A program made the translations under genes and the position numbers. The notes under the pieces were generated by a model. It searched no databases, was not told the DNA's origin, and worked only from the letters and a program-made list of their open reading frames with translations. From Emergomyces orientalis (Eukaryota; Ascomycota; Eurotiomycetes; Onygenales; Ajellomycetaceae): a stretch of DNA of 64,000 bases. This document shows positions 13,101 through 22,992 of this stretch, piece by piece; within the stretch, counting starts at the first letter, position 1, and each line of letters starts with the position of its first letter. The stretch spans positions 372,001 through 436,000 of the forward strand of contig MOWL01000071.1 in the NCBI GenBank assembly GCA_002110485.1, written 5' to 3'.

Positions 13101-14741
13101 GACGAGCATGCTAATGATAATGGTGATGAACCCGTGCTTAGTACCCTTACGGACCGTCCCACGACCTTAGCGGAGGCTCGACGGAGCCCTGATTGGCATC
13201 ATTGGCTCGAAGCAATGAGGAAGGAGGTCGATATGTTCAATCAAAAGAAAACATATGTTATTACTGAGCGGTCCCCGGATATGGATGTTCTTACGGGTAA
13301 ATGGGTATATGACCGCAAATTAAATAATAAGGGAGAAACCATCCGCTTTCGCGCACGATGGGTGGTTCGCGGATTCCTTCAGCAGCGAGGAGTCCATTAT
13401 ACGAAGTCTTACGCTGCCGTTGTCTCTGGTCCTACAACCAGAAGCCTATTCGCGATCTCTACGGCTAGGGGATGGAAATCGAAGGCAATTGATTACGTGT
13501 CTGCATTCCTTAATGGCGTGCTGCCACAGGAAGAAATGATCTATATGCAGCTCCCGACGGGCATAAAACATGGCAGGGGCAATCTAGTTGGCCTGGTTCG
13601 CCAGAGCCTGTATGGGCTGAAGCAAGCTGCGAGGACGTGGTATTTTCTTGCCACTGAGCATCTCACTTCGATTGGTTTCCGCATATCACCGTATGACGGC
13701 GGATTCCTATATCACCCCATCCGTAAGGTGTATTTGACGCTGCACGTTGATGACTGCCGCGTTACGGGGCCCAATGAGCATGATATTGACTGGGTTCTCG
13801 ATGAGATTGCGAAGCGTTTTGACACCAAAAGAATCGACGATGATAAGCCATACTTAGGTATGGAAATTGCGGGCCGTAATGGTGATTTACTGGTCACGCA
13901 AACACGCTATATTGATGAGATCCTTGATGATTTTGGCATGACTGCAATCAATCCGGCACCAACCCCCATGAATGCTGGCACAAAGCTCCAGTTCTCGCCG
14001 GATGAGGATAAGGGCCTTGATGATGATTTTACGGCTACGCGATATCGTCAAGGGCTTGGGTCTCTTCAATATCTGGTTACAAGCACCAGACCGGATATAA
14101 TGTTCGCGGTAAATTATTTATCGCGATTCAATTCTCGCCCAAATAAGGAGTGCTGGGCTGCTTTGAAGCATGTTCTCCGCTATATGAAGAAGACTAGGAC
14201 TACGGGCATTCTGTATAAGAGGAATATAGGGGACGAAGGGCTGGCTCCCATGGCCTACGCGGATTCAGATTGGGCGGGTGCAGACCCCCAATATAAATCG
14301 ACTACGGGCTATATTATAATGATCAATGGAGCTCCCGTATCATGGCGTTCGCAGCGGCAGATCTCTACGGCGAAGTCCACAACTGAAGCTGAGTATATTG
14401 CTGCTAGCGAAGCTGCGTGCGAGCTGATTTGGCTTAAAGATATGCTGCATGATGCGGGACTGCTTGAGAATGCGGATGGCTATGTTCTTTCCAATAATCT
14501 GCATATTGATAATAAAGGTGCCATTGATCTAGCTAACGGCGAGTCTTTAACTAAGCGCTCGAGGCATATTGAAGTCCGCTACCATATATTACGCGATCTA
14601 GTGGCTAAAAAGGAGCTCCTTATTCGGCACGTCAGCTCAACGGAGAATAAGGCGGATGGTTTTACGAAGGCGCTGCCTAGGCCCGCATTCAATGCTTTTG
14701 TGGCTAATCTTGGCTTGATTGGTTCGGGGGGATCTGCTTAA
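10143..14741 (+). CDS. Copia gag-pol polyprotein
   Basis: A single intact frame of 1,532 residues from the first ATG. Domains in order: a Gag region of UBN2 type (about residues 130-330) and a CCHC zinc knuckle CSHCGIVGHNEESC (about 369-382). Then an aspartic protease with LDSGSGAHATP (Asp about 452) and a GAG-pre-integrase module (WHLKLGHLNH with CKTC). The integrase core follows, with acidic residues in FIDLAGG, HWDGGGEF and NGPAERANR (about 670-780). RVT_2 reverse transcriptase comes next (IDYVSAFLNG, LVRQSLYGLKQAARTW, catalytic HVDD about 1200). RNase H closes the frame (YADSDWAG about 1371, STTEAEY, HIDNKGAID). The order integrase-RT-RNase H defines Ty1/copia. There are no stops or frameshifts, and gag and pol are fused, so no ribosomal shift is needed. 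Confidence 0.96.
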   Translation: MVNLRSGNSPDLTRENKPTRRAERTPENIENEPFPTPITARKLPARAPSEESSADFEDPMSDMSDTGSDRDEPTQEAQVEHDDSLSAETRARLEIARLENETARIKAGAGAGELAGANMTAYLKAIKEFRLTVKLLEKPVLLLGSMNYPMWRDEVLLAAKDSETDDILLNKELAPPEGVSEDVAKLWRERNSWLRNYMWSAISAQARTHFTIPKENQLSAYMLWSIVEENFAERRVVRRFRLFNEFLGMTAESCGSDRAFIERLLAVRTEYKRLDFYMPDSVFFDRLLAGIHSRWANLIRNRMDDIEKSGEDTLLEDDFVGLCRDILLRLPSGGSSSSSKNTKAPVNNASSMDDAGESPAPSASGRPKCSHCGIVGHNEESCWKKHPEKRPSGYSNGKRRGGTKKDKKKANNEDSSKSPDDGSAPVHSTVEKVFHAREIVRDDDIADEWVLDSGSGAHATPRKELVKCHSMSSNVKLKMADGTIVPAAAVGTVELAVDGADVCLEGVRFAPELEANIVSFGKLVRKGYTFKQLAYGEAHSIIMTSPDRMVSFTAVLNEKDIYVIEKPPQIRDLIQFAMPNGDFRPVNAVDDSLLALPSMNIKPVELTMLQWHLKLGHLNHMDIAKMAADPRMGMRIKGSKALPFCKTCVQAKMARPAFEPMIRKVKPAARLFIDLAGGGRTLFNEDGVPTYGGADYWMSITDDATRYRWAILMATKGEATAKLRDFITMIETTAQRCVGSLHWDGGGEFKSDELKAFCKQRGIAYETTTPYTPQSNGPAERANRIIIERTRSLLFDSGQPRDLWGEAMQAAVMLINMSPTSTKLYGCKEGSPLTPFEAWMGVQPTANWLHRWGCKVYKKDLRVTNKLADRTDGKEWIFVGYQGLHQVRIWDPDARRLEIARDVVFDEALVEDVSFINAALPAPHEPNNIPDELDVLNPADGWQHCLLRRLARERPHIMKMLVNGDLEEAIEPTYLINSDVDLLNESDEHANDNGDEPVLSTLTDRPTTLAEARRSPDWHHWLEAMRKEVDMFNQKKTYVITERSPDMDVLTGKWVYDRKLNNKGETIRFRARWVVRGFLQQRGVHYTKSYAAVVSGPTTRSLFAISTARGWKSKAIDYVSAFLNGVLPQEEMIYMQLPTGIKHGRGNLVGLVRQSLYGLKQAARTWYFLATEHLTSIGFRISPYDGGFLYHPIRKVYLTLHVDDCRVTGPNEHDIDWVLDEIAKRFDTKRIDDDKPYLGMEIAGRNGDLLVTQTRYIDEILDDFGMTAINPAPTPMNAGTKLQFSPDEDKGLDDDFTATRYRQGLGSLQYLVTSTRPDIMFAVNYLSRFNSRPNKECWAALKHVLRYMKKTRTTGILYKRNIGDEGLAPMAYADSDWAGADPQYKSTTGYIIMINGAPVSWRSQRQISTAKSTTEAEYIAASEAACELIWLKDMLHDAGLLENADGYVLSNNLHIDNKGAIDLANGESLTKRSRHIEVRYHILRDLVAKKELLIRHVSSTENKADGFTKALPRPAFNAFVANLGLIGSGGSA

Positions 14742-14834
14742 TGGATTTAACTAAAAGTTTTGTACTTAGCTGCTATTTTGATTTTTGATGCCTATGGCGT
14801 GGCCTGTGTGCGTGCTCCTGGGGCGCCCTAGCAT

Positions 14835-14841
14835 GGGGGGG
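14835..14841 (+). other. Polypurine tract of copia element
   Basis: Seven consecutive Gs lie immediately before the 3' LTR, the place where plus-strand DNA synthesis is primed in LTR retrotransposons. Confidence 0.7.
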
Positions 14842-14943
14842 TGTTAGGTGATACTAGGGCTACCCGGGTCACATGCCCCACACACACATATATATTTTAG
14901 CTAGTTAGGTAGTTCAATATGATAGGCTTGATGCACTCTATGA
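14842..14943 (+). repeat. 3' LTR of copia element
   Basis: 102 bases identical to the 5' LTR at 9967-10068. Its end lies 241 bases upstream of the ARP3 start codon, so the ARP3 promoter now begins inside or next to the element. Confidence 0.95.
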
Positions 14944-15184
14944 TTATCTCATCCTCCCGCGGTGACATCGCCGGAAGGGAGTCCAGCTACTACCAAAGAC
15001 GACGACGTATATACCACCAACTCCTGCAATCTCTCCGTCTCTCCGCCATGTTTGGTTCCCCACCTGTCTGGCTCTTGTAACTTGTGTCTGTACCATTATC
15101 ACCTGCAAACCGCAAGCCTGCGGAATCCCTTGGAAATCGCAACTCTTCTCCTACATATACCTCCGCTCCCCCACCTTATTCGCA

Positions 15185-16780
15185 ATGGCGGCGCAAACCC
15201 CCGCCGTTGTCATGGACAAGTACGTTACCCTTGGTTGATATAGCCATTTTGCTTCTGTACTAATATTCTGCTTCCTTCAGCGGTACCGGGTTTTCGAAAC
15301 TTGGTGGGTGCAATTCACATTGCGGCGCGTTACCCCAATCTCCAATTTTAGGCTGACATCATTGTTTTTCTTAAGGGTTCGCCGGCAATGACTCTCCTTC
15401 TTTCGTTTTCCCTACCGCGATTGCCACAAAGTCCGCAGGTGGCGTAGGAAGCGGAACAGGCTCTGGTCGACCGTCTGTCGCAAACAAGCCCTCATTCCTT
15501 ACCGGTGGTGCCGGCCCCGGTTCACAACTATCGGCAAAGCGAGGGACAGAAGATCTGGATTTCTTTATTGGAGACGAAGCAATCAATGCATCGGGGGGCC
15601 CCGGGTATGGTATCAACTATCCAATTCGCCATGGCCAAATCGAGAACTGGGATCATATGGAGCGATTCTGGTCGAACTCAATCTTCAAATATCTCAGAGT
15701 TGAGCCTGAGGATCATTATTTCCTTCTGACGGAACCTGTATTTGCTCCCTTTTCTTCCCCCAGATGTGCGCGCGGTTCACAAGTCTGATTTATTTCTATT
15801 AGCCATTGAACCCCCCAGAGAACCGAGAAAACACTGCGGAGATCTTTTTCGAATCGTTCAACTGCGCCGGTCTCTACATCGCCGTTCAGGCCGTCCTAGC
15901 CCTTGCAGCCTCATGGACGTCTTCTAAGGTGACAGATCGTTCCCTCACCGGCACCGTAATTGACTCCGGTGACGGTGTGACCCACGTGATTCCTGTTGCG
16001 GAAGGATATGTTATCGGGTCCTCTATCAAAAGTATACCAATTGCTGGCCGAGATATTACGCACTTTGTGCAAAATCTTCTTCGAGAACGACAAGAAGCAG
16101 ACAGTTCAATGAAGACTGCAGAAAAAGTCAAGGAAGAATATTGCTACGTATGTCCAGATATAGTGAAGGAATTTGCCCGCTATGACCGAGAACCTGATCG
16201 GTTTTTGAAACACACCGTGACATCACCCAACGGCAGAAGTGTCACCATCGATATTGGATACGAGCGTTTCCTTGCGCCCGAAATCTTCTTTAACCCAGAA
16301 ATTTACTCGTCAGATTTCCTTACCCCCCTGCCCACTGTCGTGGATGGCGTCATTCAATCATCCCCTATTGATGTTCGCCGAGGCTTGTATAAGAACATCG
16401 TTCTTTCTGGAGGTTCAACTTTATACAAGGATTTTGGCCGTCGGTTACAGCGTGATATTAAGCACCTAGTTGATGCCCGAATTCGCGCATCGGAAGCCAG
16501 GAGCGGTGGAGCTCGCAGTGGTGGTCTTGATGTTCAGGTTATCACCCACAAACGGCAACGACATGGCCCGTGGTTTGGAGGAAGCTTGCTGGGTCAGACG
16601 CCGGAATTCCGCAGCTACTGTCATACTAAGGTCAGTTCACTTTCAAAATAATTGTCACCAACATCATCAAAATATACCCACGAACTAACCATTTTCATTT
16701 GCTTTCAGGCTGAATATGACGAGATTGGGCCCAGCATTGTCAGAAGATTTGCTTTGCTTGGTGGGCCGGGAAGCACGTAG
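15185..16780 (+). CDS. arp3: Actin-related protein 3 (Arp2/3 complex)
   Basis: Five exons: 15185-15219, 15281-15303, 15376-15737, 15803-16630 and 16709-16780; 439 residues, the usual Arp3 size. Arp3 is one of the two actin-like subunits of the Arp2/3 complex that nucleates branched actin filaments in endocytosis. Diagnostic stretches are VVMDNGTGFSKLGFAG at the N-terminus, DFFIGDEA, YPIRHGQIENWDHMERFW, the ATP-binding VIDSGDGVTHVIPVAEGY, and the C-terminal LLGGPGST. All introns are GT-AG in consistent phase. Exon 2 is only 23 bases. A recently inserted retrotransposon ends 241 bases upstream, so part of its original promoter has been pushed about 5 kb away. Confidence 0.96.
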
Positions 16781-17250
16781 ATACTTACATCTTAAACTTG
16801 TTTTCGTTTAATTTCTATCATTTGCGTTTTCCTCTTGTCACTATTTTTAGTGTGGAGGTTCGCCTTCCTTCATGTGTGCCGTTTGCATTTATTTATCTCT
16901 TGTCTTGCGTCTAGCTTAGAGTCGAAAACAAAGTTTAAGCTGAATTATATCAAAGACCACGTTCGAATTTAGCCCTTCCCCGTCCTATTCTTGGTTTCCG
17001 AGTCAGCAAATCTCAGAAATAAGATTCACAACCATGACTCTTGATACACTCGGGCGAAAAAAAGGAACTATATCGAACATACCCAAACAGAGAAATCCCT
17101 ACATACATGCCCTCTTGCGCTATTCCCATTACCAAATTAAAACACACTCAACATCATGCCATACAGGGCGCCATTACCCCTCTTCCCAAAGCATATGCCG
17201 CTTCTGTGCAGAAAAAGCAATGTCCCAATATAGTTACTTAAATCTAATAA
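16781..17250. other. Convergent intergenic region
   Basis: 470 bases between the convergent ARP3 and glycine-rich-domain genes. No coding or RNA feature is seen; it presumably holds both 3' UTRs. Confidence 0.5.
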
Positions 17251-19750
17251 TCATTCTCCTCCTCCTCCTCCTCCTCCTCCTCCACCGCCGCAACCTCCCC
17301 CATCACCACCACCACATCCACCATCAGCGCAGACACCACCAGCGTCAAAAGCCCCAGGACTCCCATCACCACCACAAACCCCCGCCGCAACCGCCGCAAC
17401 ACAGGTGCCAGGTATACAGTTCCCAGCCACGTGGACTTCCGTACTCATGCAGGTCGGGTTAGTAGGGTATATGGCGGGCGTGATGGACTGGTCGACTGCG
17501 TAGGGCGCATAGAAAGGGACGAAGATTGGATACCCCCAGATGATGGGGTAGTAACCGTAGCGGTCCTTAGCCCTGGGTGTGGATGTGGGCAGGGACACTC
17601 TAGAAGCAGATGCTGAGGCAATAAACTGTTGCTGTGCAAGATTTCCTGCTACATTCTCATCACCCTTGTCCTGCTTCTCCTTCCACCTCCACTTTCCTTT
17701 TTCCTTTTCCTGCTTCTTCTCCTCCTTCTCCTTCGCTTTCTCCCTTTTTTCCACCCTCCTCATCGCCTTCTCATGATACTCCATCAACCGACGCTGCAGT
17801 CCACGATTCTTGCTCGCCGTCATCCACGGTTCCTGCATCTTCGCTATTGGCACCGCGTTGTGCGTTGAAATGTGCGGATTGGCGCCGGCTGGATCTTCAC
17901 TAGCTTTCCCCTCAAAATGCAGCGACCCCGCCAGCTTCTTCGCCTTCGATGTCAAATATATATTCAAACCCGTTCCATAAATCGCCTCACGGGTAGCCTC
18001 GCAGTACCAACATGTACACTCGCTGTACGGTTCCCCCTTGGTATACTCCATATATTTCTTCGATGTCCACTCGAAAGCGGTGTTAAGGTTGTCCTCTGTG
18101 ACCTTGTCATCATGATCGATGAAGCGGTCGCTGGTTTTGTGGAGTGAGTAGCGGAAATAGGATTGCGGGGCGAGTTGGTGCGTGTGCCAGGCGAGGTCAA
18201 TGTCTAGGGTGGGCACGGTGAGTTTCTTGTATAGGGATATGATGTGGATGAAAATTGTGTATCTTCTTAGAAGGTGGTCCATGGTGGATTGGACAGCGGG
18301 GGAGTGGATCCAGTCAATTGCGTCCATTTTTGTGATGAAGGTCCCCTGGCGGATGACGGCACCAACGAGGTCGAGGCCGAAAATCGACGAATTGCCCTAG
18401 TAGCGGGAGAGTAGACGGCGGAAGGCGATATTCTCCTGGCGAGTTTGGGGGGGCAAAGGTCTATCCAGCGGAGCAAACAAATGGCCTTCCCTTTTGAAGG
18501 AGTATTCAAAGTAATCACGGATTGTTTCCATGGTGGCTGTGGGATTTATGTAAAAATCCGTCAGGTCTAAGATATTGTTGTGTAGGACTTTTGAGATGAT
18601 TTTATTAGGCAGTTGCATGTTCTCGTGACGCTCGTTTTTGATGTTTTTGGGCAGCCCATTGAGAGAAAGAAGGGTACCGGGCATTGGTGTTTGATACAAT
18701 TGAAGACGGGCCATATCACGCCGGAATTGATCAACCTGATAGGTACTTTGTAAGATAACAAGGGAGCAATTGGGACAAATCTTACGGAAATCTTTATCTG
18801 CGTAGCCGTCACTGTGCTCGAAAGGGCGTTCCAGAGTGCCCAGCTTCCATTCGTTGCTCTCCCATTCAGCCTGGATAGTTGTCAAGCATCTCGGACATTT
18901 TATTAATTTCGCAGGAGAGTCCAGTAGATTATCCCAGGGGATCCTCGCCATGAGTTCAAAAAATTCTTTTGCGTCGTCTCCAGGTAAGAAGTTGAAGTTT
19001 TCATTCTGCAGAGCTGCATCAACGGCATCCCAGGGCATGCCTGTCACCCAAAAGCTCATCTTCCCAAGACGGATACAATCCTCTAAATATATTCGTGGAT
19101 TAAGCATATACGAATGCCACACCATAAGGACATCTGTAAGGAAACATGTATCAGCCCACCGAAAAATATTCAAATAGCGCTAAGCCATCCAGCAAACGGA
19201 CTGCACGAAACGTGTCCTAAGGTAGATGCTAACCCAGCGGAGGTAAAGTATCAACAGTGAGCACGATTACGGCATCCCAATCTGTAATCTTGCTATATAC
19301 TTCACCATTCTCAATGTCGTCGACAGTCACGGTGCCATTGAACAAGCCCATCCCACCATCAGTTGCAATACAACGGTGAAACCAAGTTTCAAACCGATCC
19401 ACTGCCCTAGCCACATATATTTGCCATCTCTTTTCCCTAATTATAGCAACAGCTTTATACTTTTCATCTCCAGAATCGAATTTTTCGAAGAGACTGTCAG
19501 AGAGGCCGAACAGGCCATCAATTGAAGATACCTCGTCGCGAAGGTCTGCAATCGCAGCGAGAAGCTTCAGGTGCACAATACATTCATCTGCAGTCGGGGG
19601 CTCCTCCTCCATTCGACTCTTGTCCGTTCTTGAGGATAGTTTGAGAGTGGAAGGGGTTTGAGACTGAGCAGGAATTGCAGAGACGGGAAGCCCCTCTGCA
19701 TACTCCCGGGGCATGCCATCGCTCTCATACGGTGGTGGAGGCGATGTCAT
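17251..19750 (-). pseudogene. Glycine-rich domain protein (GRDP/DUF1399-like), broken by one in-frame TAG
   Basis: Exons 19750-19234 and 19133-17251, phase 1, GT-AG. Read straight through, the frame would give 798 residues plus one stop position. A single TAG at 18399-18397 cuts it after residue 417. On both sides the frame is the same and the sequence looks coding: RRLLSRY, stop, GNSSIFGLDLVGAV. The family signature is PPLDVLMVWHSYMLNPR near the exon junction, then a CPRC...CPNC pair, then PTLDIDLAWHTHQL (second half of the domain) and CTCWYC. The tail is Lys/Glu-rich and then almost pure glycine. The function of fungal members is not known to me; plant GRDPs have links to stress and development. 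It could be a real nonsense allele, a readthrough site or a sequence error, so I treat the gene as possibly disabled. Confidence 0.75.
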
Positions 19751-20773
19751 TGTGTCGCTAAAAAACGACAGACAGAAATGGATAGAGGAAAGTTAGGAAT
19801 AAGAATTTGGATGTCAGTAACTTCCTGAAGGCTACAAGAATTCGAATATGAAATATTGAAACGTGAAATATATAAATAAGCGGCTAGCATAAGAGCATGT
19901 CCATTGAGTGCTTGCAGAGCGAAGCCCCTTAACTTATATAACATCCACGATGAATACCTAAGCATTTATAGATGCCCGTTTTGCTCGAATCTCAGAGTGT
20001 ATCTATAACCAGGGCTCAGGTCAGCCTCATAACGAACAAGCCCAGACACAAATTTGCACAGCCGGGCATGGTGCAATGGTCATCACGAGGTCCATAGCAT
20101 TAGTGCCCGAGATAGAGAGCCACAAGTAATCTAGTAATAGCAGTTCATTCGCTTATCGCCAATTGTGCTTGCATAGTTCAGTTTGTGGTGGGAGTGGAGG
20201 CACGATTAGCATCTGCGGCGGGTCATGGGGCCGAAATTCATGAAAAGGGCCAAGGGGCAAAATATCGATGAGAGATATAAATAATCAATCTCTACATTCC
20301 AGAATGGGCCTTGCGCTTCGCCTTTTCTCTGGAATAATCGGGCACCTCAAGCTGATTATTGGGTGATAGCATTCTAAAGCTTTGCGGTTGGCTTTCGACT
20401 GTGGAATTGACTCTTCGTAGACAGTTTAGAAAGGCTTTAATGTATAGTTTTCGGGTCAATGAGCTGGATTTCGGAAAGATGTGTCTATTATGATGATCTA
20501 GTCTCCAGGGCTAATATGGCCAGATTCTCCTCAGACAGTTGAAACATCCAAATATCGTGTTAGGGTTTCTTGGTAACGTGATCTCCACGTTAAGGAGTTC
20601 ACTAGCAACCTTTGAACATAACCTGGACCTTTGTCAAGCAAAGTATCATTTCTTTTAATTTTTAACTGCAGTATCTTTTGACGCGAGATGGGATCACAAA
20701 TCTGCCTTGATATTTTATTACAGCTCCATGTCCATGCATCGCCAAGAACTAAGCCCTCTCACTCATTCAGGAC
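19751..20773. other. Intergenic region
   Basis: 1.0 kb between the glycine-rich-domain gene start and the 3' end of the TRM2-like gene, both on the minus strand. It is mostly non-coding with scattered short frames. I see no RNA gene. Confidence 0.5.
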
Positions 20774-22696
20774 TTAGCTCGACGAAATCGCAGTGTCAGC
20801 GCCAGTAGGGATCGCAGTCTGTTTCCCCCCTGCTACAGTGGTACTCTTATGCTGCCCAAAAACCTTATTTAAAATAGCTACACCCTCTACATGCCCCGTT
20901 TGTGGGAAGAAATCAAAACCCTTAATGCTCTCGATTTCATACCTCACTTCTTCCCCATGGATGTTCCCTCCCTGGACTAGCACACCGACATCGCGCGCCT
21001 GTGTATGTACATTGCAGCTTACATATACAACTCTCGCAGGCCCGTACGAGAGCAATTGCTGCAAGAAGTTATTATCGCAGCCCTTTCGCGGCGGATCAAT
21101 GACGAGCAGGGTCTTGTCGGGCGGGTAAGGAACATCCTTGAAAATGGCGGCGGCATCGGCGGCAGCAAAGCCTGTATTGGGAAGTTCGTTGGCGAGAGCA
21201 TTTTGACGGGCTGCTTCGATAGATTGGGGAGCGATATCTATACCGAGGGATGAGAGGAAGATGGGGGAGAGCGTTACGGTGAAAAGGCCAGAACCGGAAT
21301 ACGCGTCTAGTAGATATTTTAATTTTGGGGCGGGTTGAGTAGTGGAAGAAGATGATGATGATGGAGTTGAAGGAAGGCCAAGGGCATTATCGCGAATATA
21401 TTGGGTGAATGGAGTGAGAATGGAGTTGTTGTTCTGGAAGAATTGGCCAGCCTTATTTTGGAACCTGTAGTCGTCGACGTATTCAATCGAGGTTGCCGTT
21501 TGGTCGGTGATGCAGCGCTTTTCTTCCATATAGTCCGGGTATTCAGTTCGTATTACCTGCTCGTCGTGCGAGGGGTGCTTTTCTTCAGAGGTCGCTCGAT
21601 CCGTTCCGTTTTGTGTCGACTGTTGAGTAGGGCTGGAACTTGCATTCCTGTTTTTGTAGACCCTTGTGGTGCTTTCTCTCAATAAAAGCGTAGCACCTCT
21701 GCTATACATATGCAAATTCTCAGCAACTCTCTTGCGCTCACTCTTCATTCCCAGTCTAACAATATCGGTCCCCAAAGGGCAGTCCTCAATGTCGATAACG
21801 GTTCGTCTGCCCTTGAGCATAAACCCGATGGGGGGAATCTCTGGGTCCTCCCCATCCGCGCTGGCGCGCCGGATTCGACTTGGCATGGGGAAATGGGGCG
21901 TCAATTTTGTTCGATAGCCGTATTGCAATGGCGAACCCATTGTATCACGAATCGCAGGAATTAATTCAGGTAGTAGACCCGAAAAGTTTGCGTATGCCTT
22001 CTCTAGGATCCGCTTTTTGTGCTTCAATTGGTCTTCATAGGGGAGCATCTGGAGTTGGCATCCTCCGCACTTGGCAAAGTACTGGCACTTAATAAGGGAG
22101 TCGTTGCGTTGGGGAGACGGCGTGATAACTTGGAGTAGATCTGTGACGCTGTAAGACTCCTCGCGCATTGTCCTAACGACCTTGACCCGAACCCTATCTC
22201 CTGCAACTGTAAACGGTACAATGTAGACATGGTCGAATGAAGGAGAAAGCGCTAGGCCGTCTCCTGTGGATGATATCTCGCATACGGTAACTTCAGTCTC
22301 TGGGAAGTTCTCGCTCCTGTGTTCACGCACAACTGTGGGTATTTTCTCCGCGTTATCCTGCTTTGCTCTCTCTGCGTTTTCAGCATGTTTATTCAACAGC
22401 GCTTCCACATCGAACTGCAGCACTTGTTCTGTATCGCCTTCCCTGACATCCTTCGCGACCTTCTTCTTCTTGTGCTGCGGACCTCCTCGTTGATTTGGCC
22501 TTCTGTTCGGCTTTTGGGGCATTCTATTAACTTCCTGTAGTGACTGCTGCTGGTGATGACTGCGAAAGGGCCTGGATGAGATTGAGCGTTGCGCTCGCAA
22601 AATGTGCAGACCAGAGACTTCAAAGCTGCGTCGCGCAGAGAATAGTAACGGCCTAAGCGCCGAATTAATCATAGATGAGCTAAAACAAGGGGTCAT
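20774..22696 (-). CDS. trm2: TRM2-type uracil-5 RNA methyltransferase
   Basis: One exon, 640 residues. Trm2/TrmA/RumA enzymes methylate uridine C5 (m5U54 of tRNA in fungi) using S-adenosylmethionine. In order: a Ser/Arg-rich N-terminus resembling a mitochondrial presequence, a basic KKKK linker, and a TRAM-like beta domain (VTVCEISSTGDGLAL...VYIVPFTVAGDRVRVKV, about residues 135-180). Next are FAKCGGCQLQM (about 205-215, cluster-type cysteines), the catalytic domain with FFQNNNSILTPF, the SAM motif LLDAYSGSGLFTV, LVIDPPRKGC, and YVSCNV carrying the catalytic cysteine region. A second in-frame ATG near residue 59 (MPQKPNRRP) would drop the presequence, so dual mitochondrial and nuclear/cytosolic forms are plausible; that is inference. 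Confidence 0.93.
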   Translation of the reverse strand: MTPCFSSSMINSALRPLLFSARRSFEVSGLHILRAQRSISSRPFRSHHQQQSLQEVNRMPQKPNRRPNQRGGPQHKKKKVAKDVREGDTEQVLQFDVEALLNKHAENAERAKQDNAEKIPTVVREHRSENFPETEVTVCEISSTGDGLALSPSFDHVYIVPFTVAGDRVRVKVVRTMREESYSVTDLLQVITPSPQRNDSLIKCQYFAKCGGCQLQMLPYEDQLKHKKRILEKAYANFSGLLPELIPAIRDTMGSPLQYGYRTKLTPHFPMPSRIRRASADGEDPEIPPIGFMLKGRRTVIDIEDCPLGTDIVRLGMKSERKRVAENLHMYSRGATLLLRESTTRVYKNRNASSSPTQQSTQNGTDRATSEEKHPSHDEQVIRTEYPDYMEEKRCITDQTATSIEYVDDYRFQNKAGQFFQNNNSILTPFTQYIRDNALGLPSTPSSSSSSTTQPAPKLKYLLDAYSGSGLFTVTLSPIFLSSLGIDIAPQSIEAARQNALANELPNTGFAAADAAAIFKDVPYPPDKTLLVIDPPRKGCDNNFLQQLLSYGPARVVYVSCNVHTQARDVGVLVQGGNIHGEEVRYEIESIKGFDFFPQTGHVEGVAILNKVFGQHKSTTVAGGKQTAIPTGADTAISSS

Positions 22697-22992
22697 GAGT
22701 GCGCTGCAAAGCGGGTTGCATGAAGTAAGAACGTAGGTGTGATATTACAATAATTATTTTTTTTCCTTGGTACTGGCTGGGAGCTTTCCGCCGACCAATC
22801 AACGTTGCTGGAAAATCTCTCCAGCAAATCTCTCCGCCAAAACCTAAACGCAGAAAAAAACCACAACTTCAACATCAAACCAACGGACAAGGCGAGGCAA
22901 CAGGCTCGTTAATATTTACCACGACGTCCTCTGCCCCCCATTGATCTTCGCCAGTGAGGCCAGTGTTGGCCTCACCAGCTACTCCCGCCACC
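22697..22992. promoter_or_regulatory. Bidirectional promoter with CCAAT box
   Basis: 296 bases separate the start codons of TRM2 (-) and uS5m (+). A CCAAT pentamer lies at 22795-22799, inside CCGACCAATC, a plausible binding site for the CCAAT-binding (Hap) complex. The assignment is by motif only. Confidence 0.45.

Larger units (their letters stand above)
9962..14948 (+). mobile_element. Full-length Ty1/copia LTR retrotransposon with 5-base target duplication
   Basis: The element spans 9967-14943 (4,977 bases). It is flanked by the direct repeat TTATC at 9962-9966 and 14944-14948. The two 102-base LTRs are identical by eye. The left LTR is followed at once by GGTTATGAG, which complements the anticodon-loop side of initiator tRNA-Met, as expected for half-tRNA priming of copia/Ty5 type. 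The right LTR is preceded by seven Gs (14835-14841) as a polypurine tract. One uninterrupted gag-pol frame fills the interior. Identical LTRs and an intact frame suggest recent insertion; that is inference. Confidence 0.95.

Noticed and set aside
20060..20140. Possible tRNA-like stretch (GCCGGGCATGGTGCAATGG)
   Set aside because: Arms do not pair into a cloverleaf and no B box is present; no tRNA is supported anywhere in the window.
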